Assembly: GCF_028826155.1 (NCBI RefSeq)
Contig: NZ_JAQGPN010000001.1
Span: forward strand, 928,501 to 992,500
Length of the DNA stretch: 64,000 nucleotides
Direction of reading: 5' to 3'
Source: Mesorhizobium shangrilense
Lineage (GTDB): Bacteria > Pseudomonadota > Alphaproteobacteria > Rhizobiales > Rhizobiaceae
The notes under the pieces are model-generated. The model was not told where the DNA came from. It made no database searches and saw only the letters and a program-made list of their open reading frames with translations. A program made the position numbers and the translations under genes. How positions within the stretch are numbered: position 1 is the stretch's first letter; every line of letters begins with the position of its first letter. Below are positions 40,383 through 49,417 of the stretch, in pieces.

Positions 40383-41297
40383 ATGACGACGTCATACTAC
40401 GAGGTGCTGGACCCGCGTTTCGCGCGGCTTTTCAATGGCACAGCGCATGTCGACAAGCTGTACACCGGCTGCCGCTGGGCCGAAGGCCCCGCCTACTTCG
40501 CGGCCGGCCGCTACGTGGTGTGGTCGGACATCCCGAACGACCGCATGCTGCGCTACGACGAAACCGATGGCTCGGTCAGCGTCTTCCGCCAGCCGGCCGG
40601 CAACACCAACGGCAACACCACCGATCGCCAGGGCAGGCTGGTCAGCTGCGAACACGGCGGCCGTCGCGTCAGCCGCACCGAGCATGACGGCACCGTCATC
40701 ACCATCGCCGACAAGTGGAAGGGCAAGCGCCTCAACTCGCCCAACGACGTCGTCGTGAAGTCGGACGGCTCGATCTGGTTCACCGATCCCGCCTACGGCA
40801 TCGACAGCGACTACGAGGGCAACAAGTCGGAGAGCGAGATCGGCGCGTGCCACGTCTACCGCGTCGATCCCTCGAGCGGCGAGGTGGAGGCGGTGATCAC
40901 CGACATGGTGCGGCCGAACGGCCTCGCCTTCTCGCTCGACGAGAGCCTGCTCTACGTGGTCGATACCGGCCGCACGCACGGACCGCAGAACCCCGCGCAC
41001 ATGCGGGTCTTCAAGGTCGGCAACAAGGGAAAACTGTCCGGCGGCGAGGTATTCGCCGATTCCACGGTCGGTTTCTTCGACGGCTTCCGTCTGGACACCG
41101 ACGGCCGGATCTGGACCAGCGCGGGCGACGGGATCCATTGCTACGACCCCGACGGTACGCTGATCGGAAAGGTTCGCGTGCCGGAAGTCGTAGCAAATTG
41201 CGTCTTCGGCGGACCGAAGCGCAACATCCTCTACATCTGTGGCACCACCTCGCTCTATGCGGTGCGGCTGATGGTGAATGGGGCCAAGCTCTACTGA
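40383..41297 (+). CDS. SMP-30/gluconolactonase family protein
   Basis: 304 residues, six-bladed beta-propeller. Metal-site residues are visible in CRWAEGPAYF (Glu), KRLNSPNDVVVKSDG (Asn) and FSLDESLLYVVDTG / LDTDGRIWTSAGDG (Asp). Family members hydrolyse sugar lactones or related esters with a divalent metal. ATG 40383 is preceded by GGGAGGGA. Substrate unknown; could act on a sugar taken up elsewhere. Confidence 0.85.
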   Translation: MTTSYYEVLDPRFARLFNGTAHVDKLYTGCRWAEGPAYFAAGRYVVWSDIPNDRMLRYDETDGSVSVFRQPAGNTNGNTTDRQGRLVSCEHGGRRVSRTEHDGTVITIADKWKGKRLNSPNDVVVKSDGSIWFTDPAYGIDSDYEGNKSESEIGACHVYRVDPSSGEVEAVITDMVRPNGLAFSLDESLLYVVDTGRTHGPQNPAHMRVFKVGNKGKLSGGEVFADSTVGFFDGFRLDTDGRIWTSAGDGIHCYDPDGTLIGKVRVPEVVANCVFGGPKRNILYICGTTSLYAVRLMVNGAKLY

Positions 41298-41339
41298 GCG
41301 GGGCTCCCGACCGGCAAACTCGCGACGCGGCCCCGGCGG

Positions 41340-41648
41340 CTACATCTGGTCGTTGTAGGGCCTTTTCGCGAGGCCGACGCCGCGTGTCAGCTGGGCGAAC
41401 GACTGAACCTGATCCTGCGGCTGCCGGAGGTTGGCGAGCTGCAGGAAACGGATCGGAAAACATACTGCGTCGCGGTTGGACGGCGACATGTCCGCGTTCA
41501 GCCGCTCGTCGCCGGTCATGGAGGCTTCCGCCTTGCGCAACGCCTCGTCGATCTCGTCGACGGTGAGAACGCCTTTCTGGACGAGGACCTTGTTGACCGA
41601 GGCAACGGCCATGAGCAGTCCTTCGAGCTGCAGATTTGCCACGTCCAT
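41340..41648 (-). CDS. Conserved hypothetical protein, 102 residues
   Basis: Short soluble protein: N-terminal hydrophobic/amphipathic helix (LQLEGLLMAVASVNKVLVQKG), then a LTVDEIDEALRKAEA helix and a Pro/Gln-rich tail. The helix-turn-helix-like spacing is not convincing as DNA binding. No family recognised. It faces away from the cyclase gene together with the next small gene. Confidence 0.55.
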   Translation of the reverse strand: MDVANLQLEGLLMAVASVNKVLVQKGVLTVDEIDEALRKAEASMTGDERLNADMSPSNRDAVCFPIRFLQLANLRQPQDQVQSFAQLTRGVGLAKRPYNDQM

Positions 41649-41700
41649 GATGATCCTCTCCTATGGTTCTGCGGACCTTGCCGTCGGGCGCGGTCGATCA

Positions 41701-41862
41701 GCCTTCGGCCTTGAAATTCCTGGCGGCTTCCATCAACTTCTCGCGATCATGACCGTATTTGCGGATCAACTCGCGTGCCTGCCTGGGCGACAGGTCCGTG
41801 GTTTCTGCGAGATGCAAGGCGAATTCCTCCTCACTGTCGTCGCGATTTTCGATCTCCTTCAT
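41701..41862 (-). CDS. Small acidic/basic helical protein (DUF3606-like size and pattern)
   Basis: 54 residues: MKEIENRDDSEEEFALHLAE, then TDLSPRQARELIRKYG and a basic end KLMEAARNFKAEG. The pattern of an acidic head and a SPRQARELIRKYGHDREKL helix resembles short stress-related rhizobial proteins. The frame is open further upstream, but this ATG fits the pattern. GGAGACGTG lies directly before it on the minus strand. Confidence 0.55.
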
Positions 41863-42028
41863 AGCACGTCTCCGGCAAACATCATCGTAAACGGTGGAAC
41901 GTGCGCGGCGTTCCGCGGTCGCGCGCAGAGCCGGCGCATCGGTCTTGCCCATGCGCCCCCACGGGTCCATTGTAGGACATGCGGGCGTCTTCGACCTCGC
42001 CGCGCCGTTGACCGGAGTTGCCTCTGCC

Positions 42029-45000
42029 ATGGAGTGCACAGGTTGTGGCTTCGACCTCCAGGAGGGCTTCGCCTTCTGCCCGCAGTGCGGCGCCCGGCAG
42101 CCCAAGGCGTGCCACAAGTGCGGGTACCTGTGTTCTTGTGAATTCGCCTTCTGCCCGCAATGCGGCACACAGCTCGACGCGGCGAAAGCCGCCCACAAGC
42201 TTGTAGCCATCCGGGCCAGCGAGAGTGTCCCCCTGGGTCGGCGCCCGGGTCTGGGCGGATCGCCTGGGGATGACCTGACCACTCGACCTTCCGCGCAACA
42301 ATCACCTGCGGAAGCCGACCGCCGCACCGTCACCGTCCTGTTCGCCGACCTGACCGGCTTCACGGCGCTGAGCGAGTCGCTCGATCCGGAAGTCATGCAG
42401 ACGCTCCAGAACGAAGTCTTCGAGGAACTGACGGCAGCTGTGCAGAATTTCGGCGGCTTCGTCGACAAGTTCATCGGCGACGCGCTTCTGGCGCTTTTCG
42501 GCGCGCCGGCCGTCCATGAGGACGATCCGGAACGCGCGCTGCGAGCCGCGCTCGACATGATCGACCGCATGGCCCGCATGAGCGCGCGTTCGGGCCTGAG
42601 CGCCGGAGCGCCGCTGGCGCTCCACATAGGCATCAACACGGGACCGGTCGTCACCGGCGGCCTGGGTGTGGGAGCGGCCAAGTCCTACTCCGTGACCGGC
42701 GATACGGTGAACGTCGCCCAGCGCCTGCAGGGCATGGCCGCGCCCGGCGCCATCCTCGTCGGGCCGCTGACGCAGCGGCTCACCCGGCACGCCTTTCGCT
42801 TTGAGTCGCTCGGCGACGTCACGCTGCGCGGCAAGAGCGGCAGCGTGCTGGCGCACCGGCTGGTCGAACCGCTGGCCTCGCCCCGCACCGCGCGCGGACT
42901 GGAGACGCAGGGCCTGAAGGCCCCGCTGATCGGTCGGGATGCGGAGCTGGCGCGTCTTCTCGGCTGCCTCGACCTGACCTGCGCCGGTGAAGCCCAGCTC
43001 GTCCGCATCTTCGGTGAGGCGGGAATCGGGAAGTCCCGCCTGGTGCGGGAGTTCGTCGCCCGTGTCGCCGGCCAGCCGCGGTTCCGCAATGTCGCCATCC
43101 GGCGCAACGCCTGCTCGCCGCTCGGCGAACAGCCTTACGGCGCCATCGGCGCAGTCGTGCGAAGCGCTGCCGGAATGATGCCCAACGAGACGGCCGCCGA
43201 CATGCGGGCGAAGCTCGGGACGTTGCTTTCCGAACTGGGCCTGGGCCCGGAGGATGCGCGGAGCCTGATGCCGCTGCTCTACCACGTGCTGGGGATCGAG
43301 GATCCGGACGATGCGCTACGCCATGTCGAGCCCGAGCGACTGCGGCGGCAGATCCTCTATGCGGTCCGCACGATCGTCGAGCGGCGGCTCGAACTGTCGC
43401 CGCTTCTGATCATCATCGAAGACCTGCACTGGGCCGACAAGGTATCGCTTGAGGCCCTGCGCTTCGTCATGGATCGGCTGGAGCGCGCCAGCCTCATGCT
43501 GCTGGTGACGCAGCGGCCGGGACAAAGCCCGGACCTGCCGGCTTCCAGCCGTGTCAGCCAGACGACGTTGCGCCTGACGCCGCTGAGCGCGGACAACGGG
43601 CGACAGCTGCTGGAAGCCCTGTTTGGCGACGCCTGGACGGAAGCGTCGGCGCGCACGCTCCGCGACCAGATCCTCGATCGGGCCGACGGGAACCCGCTGT
43701 TCATCGAGGAGATCCTGCGCGGCTTCATCGATACCGGCGTGCTGAAGCCCGACGGCGGTCGATGGCGGGTTGCGGGCGAAGCCGCCGCCGACATTCCTGC
43801 GACGATCGAGGCGATGCTGCTGTCCCGCTTCGAACGGCTGCCGCAGAACGTACGCAGGCTCGCGCAGGAGGCGGCGGCGATCGGTCCTCGGTTCGAGGCC
43901 GGATTGCTCGGCGCCGTCGCCGTCGACCCGACCGGGCTGGAGGCGGGGCTGGAGACGCTGTGCGAGGCGGAGATCGTTGAGGAGGTCGCGGATGGCGCAT
44001 CCTCCTCGTCCTCCTATCGCTTCAAGCAGACGCTTCTCCAGCATGTGATCTACCAGAACCTGCTGATGCAGAGGCGGGTCGAGATGCACGAACGCATCGG
44101 TGCGGCGCTCGAACGGCTATGCGGTGCGAATCCGGAGCGTCTCGAGGATCTCAGGATGCTGGGCCATCATTTTTGCCGCTGCGCCATGCCGGCCAAGGCG
44201 GCCCGCTATCTTACCACCGCCGCCGACCGGGCGCGCGCGGTCTATGCGAATGACGACGCGTGCCGCCTCTATGAGCAGGCGGTCGCGGCGCTTGCGGCAG
44301 GGGGAGACGCCGGCCATTCGCAGCAGGGCCTGGAGTTGCGCGAACAGATCGCCGATCTTGGCGCGACGGCCGGCCGGCGCGACGTGGCACGGGAGCAGTA
44401 CATCGCCATCCTGGAAGCGCACAGGGAGCGTGGGGACAGCGTCGCGGTCGCGCGGATACTGCGCAAGCTGGGCGGCCTGCTGTGGCACGCCGGCAAGCGA
44501 CAGAAGGCCGAAGGCTATTATGCAGAGGCCGCGATCGCCCTCGATGGACGCAATGCGCCTGTGGAACGGGCCCTGCTCCTGCAGGAGCGCGGCCGCCTGG
44601 CGTTCCGTGCCGGCGACTTCGCGGTCGCCGCGGAACGGGCGGAGGAGGCGCTTCGCAGCATAGAGGTCGTCGCCGAGGGCGCGGACGCGGTGCCGGAAGG
44701 CGCGCGCGCCACCGCCGAAGCGCTGAACACCAAGGGTGTCGCCCTGGCGCGGCTGGGGCGCAACATGGAGGCCATCGCCGAAGTTGAGCGCAGCGTCGCC
44801 ACCGCCGAGGCGGCGGGGCTGCTCGGCGCGGCGTGTCGGGGCTATACAAATCTTGCCGTCCTCTACACGCTTGTCGATCCGGCGCGGGCGATCGACGTGT
44901 GCCGGCGCGGCCTGGAGGTGGCGGCCCGCATAGGGGACCTCGGCTTCCAGGCGCGCCTGTTCGCAAACCTCGCCGTCGCCTCGTGCACCTTCACCGACCG

Positions 45001-45343
45001 TTGCGCCGACGAAGGCGTGCCGGCGGCCGAAAAGGCGATCGAGATCGACCGCGCGCTGGATCAGCGCGAGCACCTTGCCGTGCCGTTGATCGTTCTCGGC
45101 CAGATCCACCAATGCAAGCTGGAGCCGGGCCTGGCGGAACGCTGCTACAGGGAAGCGCTGGCCGTCGCCGAGGAGACCGGCGATCCGCAGCAGCTGTTCC
45201 CTTGCTATGACGGGCTGGCGACGCTGGGCCTCGACCGCGACGACTATGCGGAGGCCGAGCGGTATTTCTCGAAGGCTCAGGAGCTGTGCAGCAAGCATGG
45301 CCTCGATACCAGCACGCTCGTCGTGCTGCCGTTTCTCGATTGA
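42029..45343 (+). CDS. Zinc-ribbon, class III cyclase, AAA and TPR multidomain protein
   Basis: 1104 residues. Residues 1-50 hold two four-cysteine zinc ribbons (Cys3/6/17/20 and Cys28/31/42/45). Residues 98-280 are a class III nucleotide cyclase domain with metal aspartates in FADLTGF (Asp107) and GDALLALFG (Asp151), purine-contact residues Lys147 and Asp225, and NVAQR; these are compatible with an active adenylate cyclase. A P-loop ATPase follows (Walker A GEAGIGKS at 329-336; Walker B LLIIIEDLHWAD), and residues from about 700 on are TPR-like repeats. The layout matches MalT/AfsR-like STAND sensors joined to a cyclase. The signal is unknown. Confidence 0.9.
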   Translation: MECTGCGFDLQEGFAFCPQCGARQPKACHKCGYLCSCEFAFCPQCGTQLDAAKAAHKLVAIRASESVPLGRRPGLGGSPGDDLTTRPSAQQSPAEADRRTVTVLFADLTGFTALSESLDPEVMQTLQNEVFEELTAAVQNFGGFVDKFIGDALLALFGAPAVHEDDPERALRAALDMIDRMARMSARSGLSAGAPLALHIGINTGPVVTGGLGVGAAKSYSVTGDTVNVAQRLQGMAAPGAILVGPLTQRLTRHAFRFESLGDVTLRGKSGSVLAHRLVEPLASPRTARGLETQGLKAPLIGRDAELARLLGCLDLTCAGEAQLVRIFGEAGIGKSRLVREFVARVAGQPRFRNVAIRRNACSPLGEQPYGAIGAVVRSAAGMMPNETAADMRAKLGTLLSELGLGPEDARSLMPLLYHVLGIEDPDDALRHVEPERLRRQILYAVRTIVERRLELSPLLIIIEDLHWADKVSLEALRFVMDRLERASLMLLVTQRPGQSPDLPASSRVSQTTLRLTPLSADNGRQLLEALFGDAWTEASARTLRDQILDRADGNPLFIEEILRGFIDTGVLKPDGGRWRVAGEAAADIPATIEAMLLSRFERLPQNVRRLAQEAAAIGPRFEAGLLGAVAVDPTGLEAGLETLCEAEIVEEVADGASSSSSYRFKQTLLQHVIYQNLLMQRRVEMHERIGAALERLCGANPERLEDLRMLGHHFCRCAMPAKAARYLTTAADRARAVYANDDACRLYEQAVAALAAGGDAGHSQQGLELREQIADLGATAGRRDVAREQYIAILEAHRERGDSVAVARILRKLGGLLWHAGKRQKAEGYYAEAAIALDGRNAPVERALLLQERGRLAFRAGDFAVAAERAEEALRSIEVVAEGADAVPEGARATAEALNTKGVALARLGRNMEAIAEVERSVATAEAAGLLGAACRGYTNLAVLYTLVDPARAIDVCRRGLEVAARIGDLGFQARLFANLAVASCTFTDRCADEGVPAAEKAIEIDRALDQREHLAVPLIVLGQIHQCKLEPGLAERCYREALAVAEETGDPQQLFPCYDGLATLGLDRDDYAEAERYFSKAQELCSKHGLDTSTLVVLPFLD

Positions 45344-45363
45344 CCGAATGAGGAGAACCGCAA

Positions 45364-46044
45364 ATGTCCGAGCGCTCACCGACAAGCCCATTGCAGCCTG
45401 GCGACCGGGCTCCCAACATCGTGCTCGATGCGATCACGCAGGAGGGGCAGATCGCCATCGGGGATTTCCGCGGCCAGAAGCCCTTGCTGGTCGGTCTCTT
45501 CCGCGGGTTGCACTGCCCCTTCTGCCGGCGCCACATCGCCGCTCAGGCGGAACTCGACAAGACGTTGCGCGAGCGCGGCGTCGAATCCCTCACTGTCGTC
45601 AACACGCCGATCGCGCGGGCCCGGCTCTACTTCCGCTTTCATCCGATACCCGGCCTGCTGGCCGCGGCCGATCCTGACAGGGCATCGCACAGGGCCTTCG
45701 GCCTGCCGACGCTGGAGTTCACCGAGGACGAAACGTCGTGGCCGCACAAGGTCAGCATGAATGACGCCATGCAGATGCAGGTGGACGTGCCCGGCGAGCT
45801 GCCGGAGCCCATGGATCCTTTCCGCGGGGCGGAACTCCTGAACAACAAGGACGGCTACGAGATGACCGAGGCGGACCAGCAGATGATCGCCGGCGGGCAC
45901 GGGCAGCTGTTCGGCCAGTTCCTGCTCGACCGCGACGGCGTCGTCCGCTGGACCTTCACCGAGGTGCCAGACGGGGGCGCGAGGATGTTCAGCAAGGCGA
46001 ACTCGGAAGAGCTGATGTCGGCGGCGTCGCGGGTCGCCGCATAG
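45364..46044 (+). CDS. Peroxiredoxin-like AhpC/TSA protein
   Basis: 226 residues with a thioredoxin-like fold: GDRAPNIVLDAI, then FRGLHCPFCRRHIA with the redox motif CPFC, and a C-terminal block GQFLLDRDGVVRWTFTEVPD. Resembles AhpC/TSA or alkyl-hydroperoxide-reductase-like proteins, but the position of the cysteines (CxxC rather than a single peroxidatic Cys in TxxC) suggests a thiol-disulfide role. It follows the cyclase gene by 20 bases and could be co-transcribed. Confidence 0.85.
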   Translation: MSERSPTSPLQPGDRAPNIVLDAITQEGQIAIGDFRGQKPLLVGLFRGLHCPFCRRHIAAQAELDKTLRERGVESLTVVNTPIARARLYFRFHPIPGLLAAADPDRASHRAFGLPTLEFTEDETSWPHKVSMNDAMQMQVDVPGELPEPMDPFRGAELLNNKDGYEMTEADQQMIAGGHGQLFGQFLLDRDGVVRWTFTEVPDGGARMFSKANSEELMSAASRVAA

Positions 46045-46106
46045 CGCCGGCGCTGCTCGCCGGCCGGCAAGGCGGCTCTCCTCGGTCGCCGCCGTCATGG
46101 CGGCCG

Positions 46107-46679
46107 TCAGGCGTCCTTCGGCAGGACCTGCAGCACCCGCGCGATGAACAGGCGGAACTCGGCCATGTAGTTGCGCAGAAAATCCTCGGTGGATTTGACC
46201 GTCACCTCGCCGTCGTCGGTGATCAGTCCCGGCGTGAACTGGATATAGGCTTCCGGGGCGTTCATCTGCGGCGAGTTGCAGAAGCTGAGGACGCTGCGCA
46301 GGCTCTGCTGGGCGACCGCCGTACCGATCGCGCCGGGCGACGTGCCGATAACGGCTGAAGGTTTGCGGGTGAACGAGTTCTTGCCGTAAGGGCGGCTGGC
46401 CCAGTCGATGGCGTTCTTCAGCCCGCCGGGGATGGAGCGGTTGTACTCCGGCGTCACGAACAAAACGCCCTCGACAGATGCGATGGCCTTCTTGAAGGCC
46501 CGCACTTCGGGCGGGAAATCAGCGTCGTAGTCGTAGTTGTAGAGCGGGAGATCGCGGAAGGAGATCTCCGACATCTGAAGCTCGGGCGGGGCTAGCCGAA
46601 CCAGCGCCTTGGCGAGCTTGCGGTTGATCGAGCCTTTGGCGAGGCTTCCGATGAGGTATCCGACTGTATGTGTGGTCAT
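46107..46679 (-). CDS. NADPH-dependent FMN reductase
   Basis: 190 residues of the flavodoxin-like reductase family (ChrR/YieF/SsuE type): IGSLAKGSINRKLAKAL, then FVTPEYNRSIPGGLKNAIDWASRP, which binds FMN. It reduces flavin or quinones or chromate-like substrates with NAD(P)H. ATG 46679 gives the normal N-terminus; a longer frame reaches 46715. Convergent to the peroxiredoxin-like gene, so a link in redox defence is possible. Confidence 0.88.
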   Translation of the reverse strand: MTTHTVGYLIGSLAKGSINRKLAKALVRLAPPELQMSEISFRDLPLYNYDYDADFPPEVRAFKKAIASVEGVLFVTPEYNRSIPGGLKNAIDWASRPYGKNSFTRKPSAVIGTSPGAIGTAVAQQSLRSVLSFCNSPQMNAPEAYIQFTPGLITDDGEVTVKSTEDFLRNYMAEFRLFIARVLQVLPKDA

Positions 46680-46795
46680 GTCACGCTCCGCGGTCTGCGC
46701 TCCGCCGCCGTCCACCCCTTAGAGAACATGAAGATGAACTATGGCGGCGGCGCATGGAGGCAAGTCCGGGATTGCACCGGCGACGAGACCCCCCC

Positions 46796-47566
46796 TCAGG
46801 CGAGGTCGAGCGGCTGGACGATCCACTTGCCGCCGGTCTTGGCGGAGTATGCCGTCACCCCATACACCTCGCGGATGCGTTCTGGCGTCAGCACGTCTTC
46901 GGGCGCGCCGTCGGCGATGATCCGCCCGCGCTCGAGCAGCAGCAGCCGCGAACACCAGCGCGCCGCCAGGCCGAGGTCGTGCAGGGTGGCGAGGACGCTG
47001 CGGCCCTCGGCTGCCAGATCGGTAAACATGCGCATCAGCGAGACCTGATGCGAAGGGTCGAGGCCCGCGGTCGGCTCGTCGGCGAGAAGCAGAGGCGTCT
47101 CCTGCGCCAGGGCGCGCGCGATCAGGACTCGCGCCAGCTCGCCGCCGGAGAGTTCCGTGGCCGACCGATCGCGGAAGGCCTCGACGTCCATGCGGCGCAT
47201 CGCGCTGTCGATGGCTTCGCGATCCCCCGACGTCAGGGGGGCGAACGGCGATCGGTATGGGGCGCGACCCAGCGACACGACCATCTCCACGGGAACGGGC
47301 CAGGCCACGTCGCGCTCCTGCGCAAGATAGGCCACGCTGGCGGCGCGCTCCCTGGCCGACATCGAACCGGCGTTCCGCCCATCGAAGGCGACCGTGCCGG
47401 TGGACGGGGTCAGGCCGAGGATGCTTCGTAGCAGCGTCGACTTGCCGGCGCCATTCGGTCCAATCAGCCCGACGAATTCGCCCGGCCTCACCGCGAAGGA
47501 AACGCCATGGAGCACCGGTACGCCGCCGAGCGAGGCGGTGACGTCGGAGACGGAAAGCAGCGTCAT
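46796..47566 (-). CDS. btuD: Cobalamin ABC transporter ATPase
   Basis: 256 residues: Walker A GPNGAGKST (residues 36-44), signature ELSGGELARVLIARAL and Walker B LLLADEPTAGLD. FecE/BtuD-like. It is the last gene of the riboswitch-led operon and overlaps the permease gene by four bases. It energises cobalamin (or cobinamide) import together with btuC and btuF; haem or siderophore import is a less likely reading given the riboswitch. Confidence 0.88.
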   Translation of the reverse strand: MTLLSVSDVTASLGGVPVLHGVSFAVRPGEFVGLIGPNGAGKSTLLRSILGLTPSTGTVAFDGRNAGSMSARERAASVAYLAQERDVAWPVPVEMVVSLGRAPYRSPFAPLTSGDREAIDSAMRRMDVEAFRDRSATELSGGELARVLIARALAQETPLLLADEPTAGLDPSHQVSLMRMFTDLAAEGRSVLATLHDLGLAARWCSRLLLLERGRIIADGAPEDVLTPERIREVYGVTAYSAKTGGKWIVQPLDLA

Positions 47567-48564
47567 GCGAGCTTCCTCCGGGTGCGGTAGACGAGCCAGA
47601 GGAAGAACGGCGCGCCGATGAGCGCGGTGAGAACGCCGAGCTTCAGATCGCGCTCCGGCGCGACGACGCGGACGAGGATGTCCGCTGCCATCACCACGCA
47701 GGCGCCGCCAAGCGCGCTCGCCGGCAGCAGGCGGGACGGCCGCGCTCCGACCATGGGGCGCAGGATGTGCGGAACCACCAGGCCGACGAAGCCGATGGCG
47801 CCGGCGACGGCGGTGGCCGCGCCGACCGATGCGGCAGTGCCGAACACGGCCAGGAACTGCACGCGGCGCATGTCGATGCCGAGGCTCGCGGCCGTCTCGC
47901 TGCCCAGCGTCAGGGCGTCGAGGGCGCGTCCCAGCATCGCCAGCAGTGCCCAGCCCAGGATCATGAAAGGACCGGCCAGCCAGACATGCGTCATCGACCG
48001 GTCGGCCAGCGAGCCGAGCATCCAGAACATGATCTCGAGCGCCGCGAACGGATTTGGAGACAGGTTCAGAGCGAGGGACGTCGCGGCGCCGGCGAAGCTC
48101 GACACCGCGATGCCGGCAAGGATGATGGTGAGCATGCCGCCGCGCACTCCGGCGAGCGCCTGCACGACGACGACGCCCAGAACGGCTGCGGCAAGCGCTG
48201 CGAGGGGGAGAGCCAGCGGCACCGTTGCCGCGAGGCCCGTATATATCGCAAGCACTGCGCCGAGCGACGCCGAGGGGCTGACGCCGATCAGGCCGGGTTC
48301 GGCGAGCGCGTTGCGCAAGTAGCCCTGCAAGGCGGCGCCGGAAAGGCCGAGCGTTGCGCCGATCATCAGCCCGAGCAGCGCGCGCGGCAGCCGCACCTCC
48401 CGCATGATGAGCGCGATCGAATCCGCCTTGTCGGAAAACAGCGCTGCGATGCTGTCGCCAAAGGCAATCGCCGCCGGCCCCACGGTGAGCGACAGCAGGA
48501 AAAGCAGAAGCGTCGCTGCGCCAAGCGTTCCGAGCGTAAACCGATAGCGCGCGCGCTCGCTCAT
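47563..48564 (-). CDS. btuC: Cobalamin ABC transporter permease
   Basis: 333 residues, FecCD/BtuC family with about ten helices: RLPRALLGLMIGATLGLSGAALQG, NALAEPGLIGVSPSASLGAV and IGFVGLVVPHILR. It starts on a four-base overlap with btuF and ends overlapping btuD, so the operon is tightly coupled. Confidence 0.9.
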   Translation of the reverse strand: MSERARYRFTLGTLGAATLLLFLLSLTVGPAAIAFGDSIAALFSDKADSIALIMREVRLPRALLGLMIGATLGLSGAALQGYLRNALAEPGLIGVSPSASLGAVLAIYTGLAATVPLALPLAALAAAVLGVVVVQALAGVRGGMLTIILAGIAVSSFAGAATSLALNLSPNPFAALEIMFWMLGSLADRSMTHVWLAGPFMILGWALLAMLGRALDALTLGSETAASLGIDMRRVQFLAVFGTAASVGAATAVAGAIGFVGLVVPHILRPMVGARPSRLLPASALGGACVVMAADILVRVVAPERDLKLGVLTALIGAPFFLWLVYRTRRKLA

Positions 48565-49412
48565 TCGGCCGGCCCGCCTTCGAGCGCGCGCGCCGCATTG
48601 CTCAGAATGCGGGCCGCCTCCAAGGTGAACGGCGCGCCGCAGGTGGTGTAGCTTGCCGGGACGATGGCGGATGCGCGTTGCTTGGCGAGCGTGCGATAGG
48701 CCGGATGCAGGAATATGTCCTGTGCGAGAGCAGGAGCGGCGTAGTGGGTGTCGTCCTGCGCCAGAAGGTCGGGCTGGGCCACGATCAGCAATTCGAGCGG
48801 CAGCCGAGCCGCGCCGGAGAAGCCGAATTCGGCTGCGATGTTGGTCAGCCCCGATGCGGTGATGACGGCGTCGGTCAGCGTTCCGGCGCCGGCCGTAAAA
48901 CTGTTCGGATCGTAGTTCGCCACCCGGATGCCCGCTTTCGACACCTGCAGCCCGGCCAGCCCGCGGTCGAACTCGTCGACCAGTTCTGTGGCCCGCTGCT
49001 TGCGTCCGAGCACCTCGCCCATCCGCTCCAGGTTTGCGCGAATGTCGTCGAACGAGCTTTCGGGCGCGAATTCCTCGACGCGGATGCCGAGCCGCCGCAA
49101 TAGGTCGACGGTCGCCCGCGTCGTGTAGGTGCCTGCCAGGACAAGGTCCGGCCGCATGAGGAAGATTTCCTCGGCGAGGCCATGATTGGAGACATAGCGC
49201 GCGGCTTCCGTGACCAGAACCGAGGATTCGGGATCGGATGCGAGGAAGGACACGGAGTGCAGCTGGCCGGGGCCGGCGACCAGCATTGCAAGTTGGTCGG
49301 TGCAGATGTTCATCGACACGACGCGGCGCGGGGGCTCGGCGGCAAGCGCCGAACCCTTGAAGCCCAAGGCGAGCACCACCGCCAACGCCCGCCAGAGACT
49401 GCCGTGAACCAT
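48561..49412 (-). CDS. btuF: Periplasmic cobalamin-binding protein
   Basis: 283 residues; signal peptide residues 1-24 (ALAAE). Type III periplasmic binding fold: RVVSMNICTDQLAMLVAG, EEIFLMRPDLVLAG, GIRVEEFAPE. It accepts B12 after outer-membrane passage and hands it to BtuCD. It lies five bases downstream of btuB in the same transcript. Some family members bind other corrinoids or iron chelates; riboswitch context favours corrinoid. Confidence 0.87.
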   Translation of the reverse strand: MVHGSLWRALAVVLALGFKGSALAAEPPRRVVSMNICTDQLAMLVAGPGQLHSVSFLASDPESSVLVTEAARYVSNHGLAEEIFLMRPDLVLAGTYTTRATVDLLRRLGIRVEEFAPESSFDDIRANLERMGEVLGRKQRATELVDEFDRGLAGLQVSKAGIRVANYDPNSFTAGAGTLTDAVITASGLTNIAAEFGFSGAARLPLELLIVAQPDLLAQDDTHYAAPALAQDIFLHPAYRTLAKQRASAIVPASYTTCGAPFTLEAARILSNAARALEGGPAE

Positions 49413-49417
49413 TTGCG

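Noticed and set aside
46796..48598. 600-residue minus-strand frame that looks like a permease-ATPase fusion
   Set aside because: Only the last 256 residues are real (btuD). The upstream part is btuC DNA read in the wrong frame; btuC is intact in its own frame.
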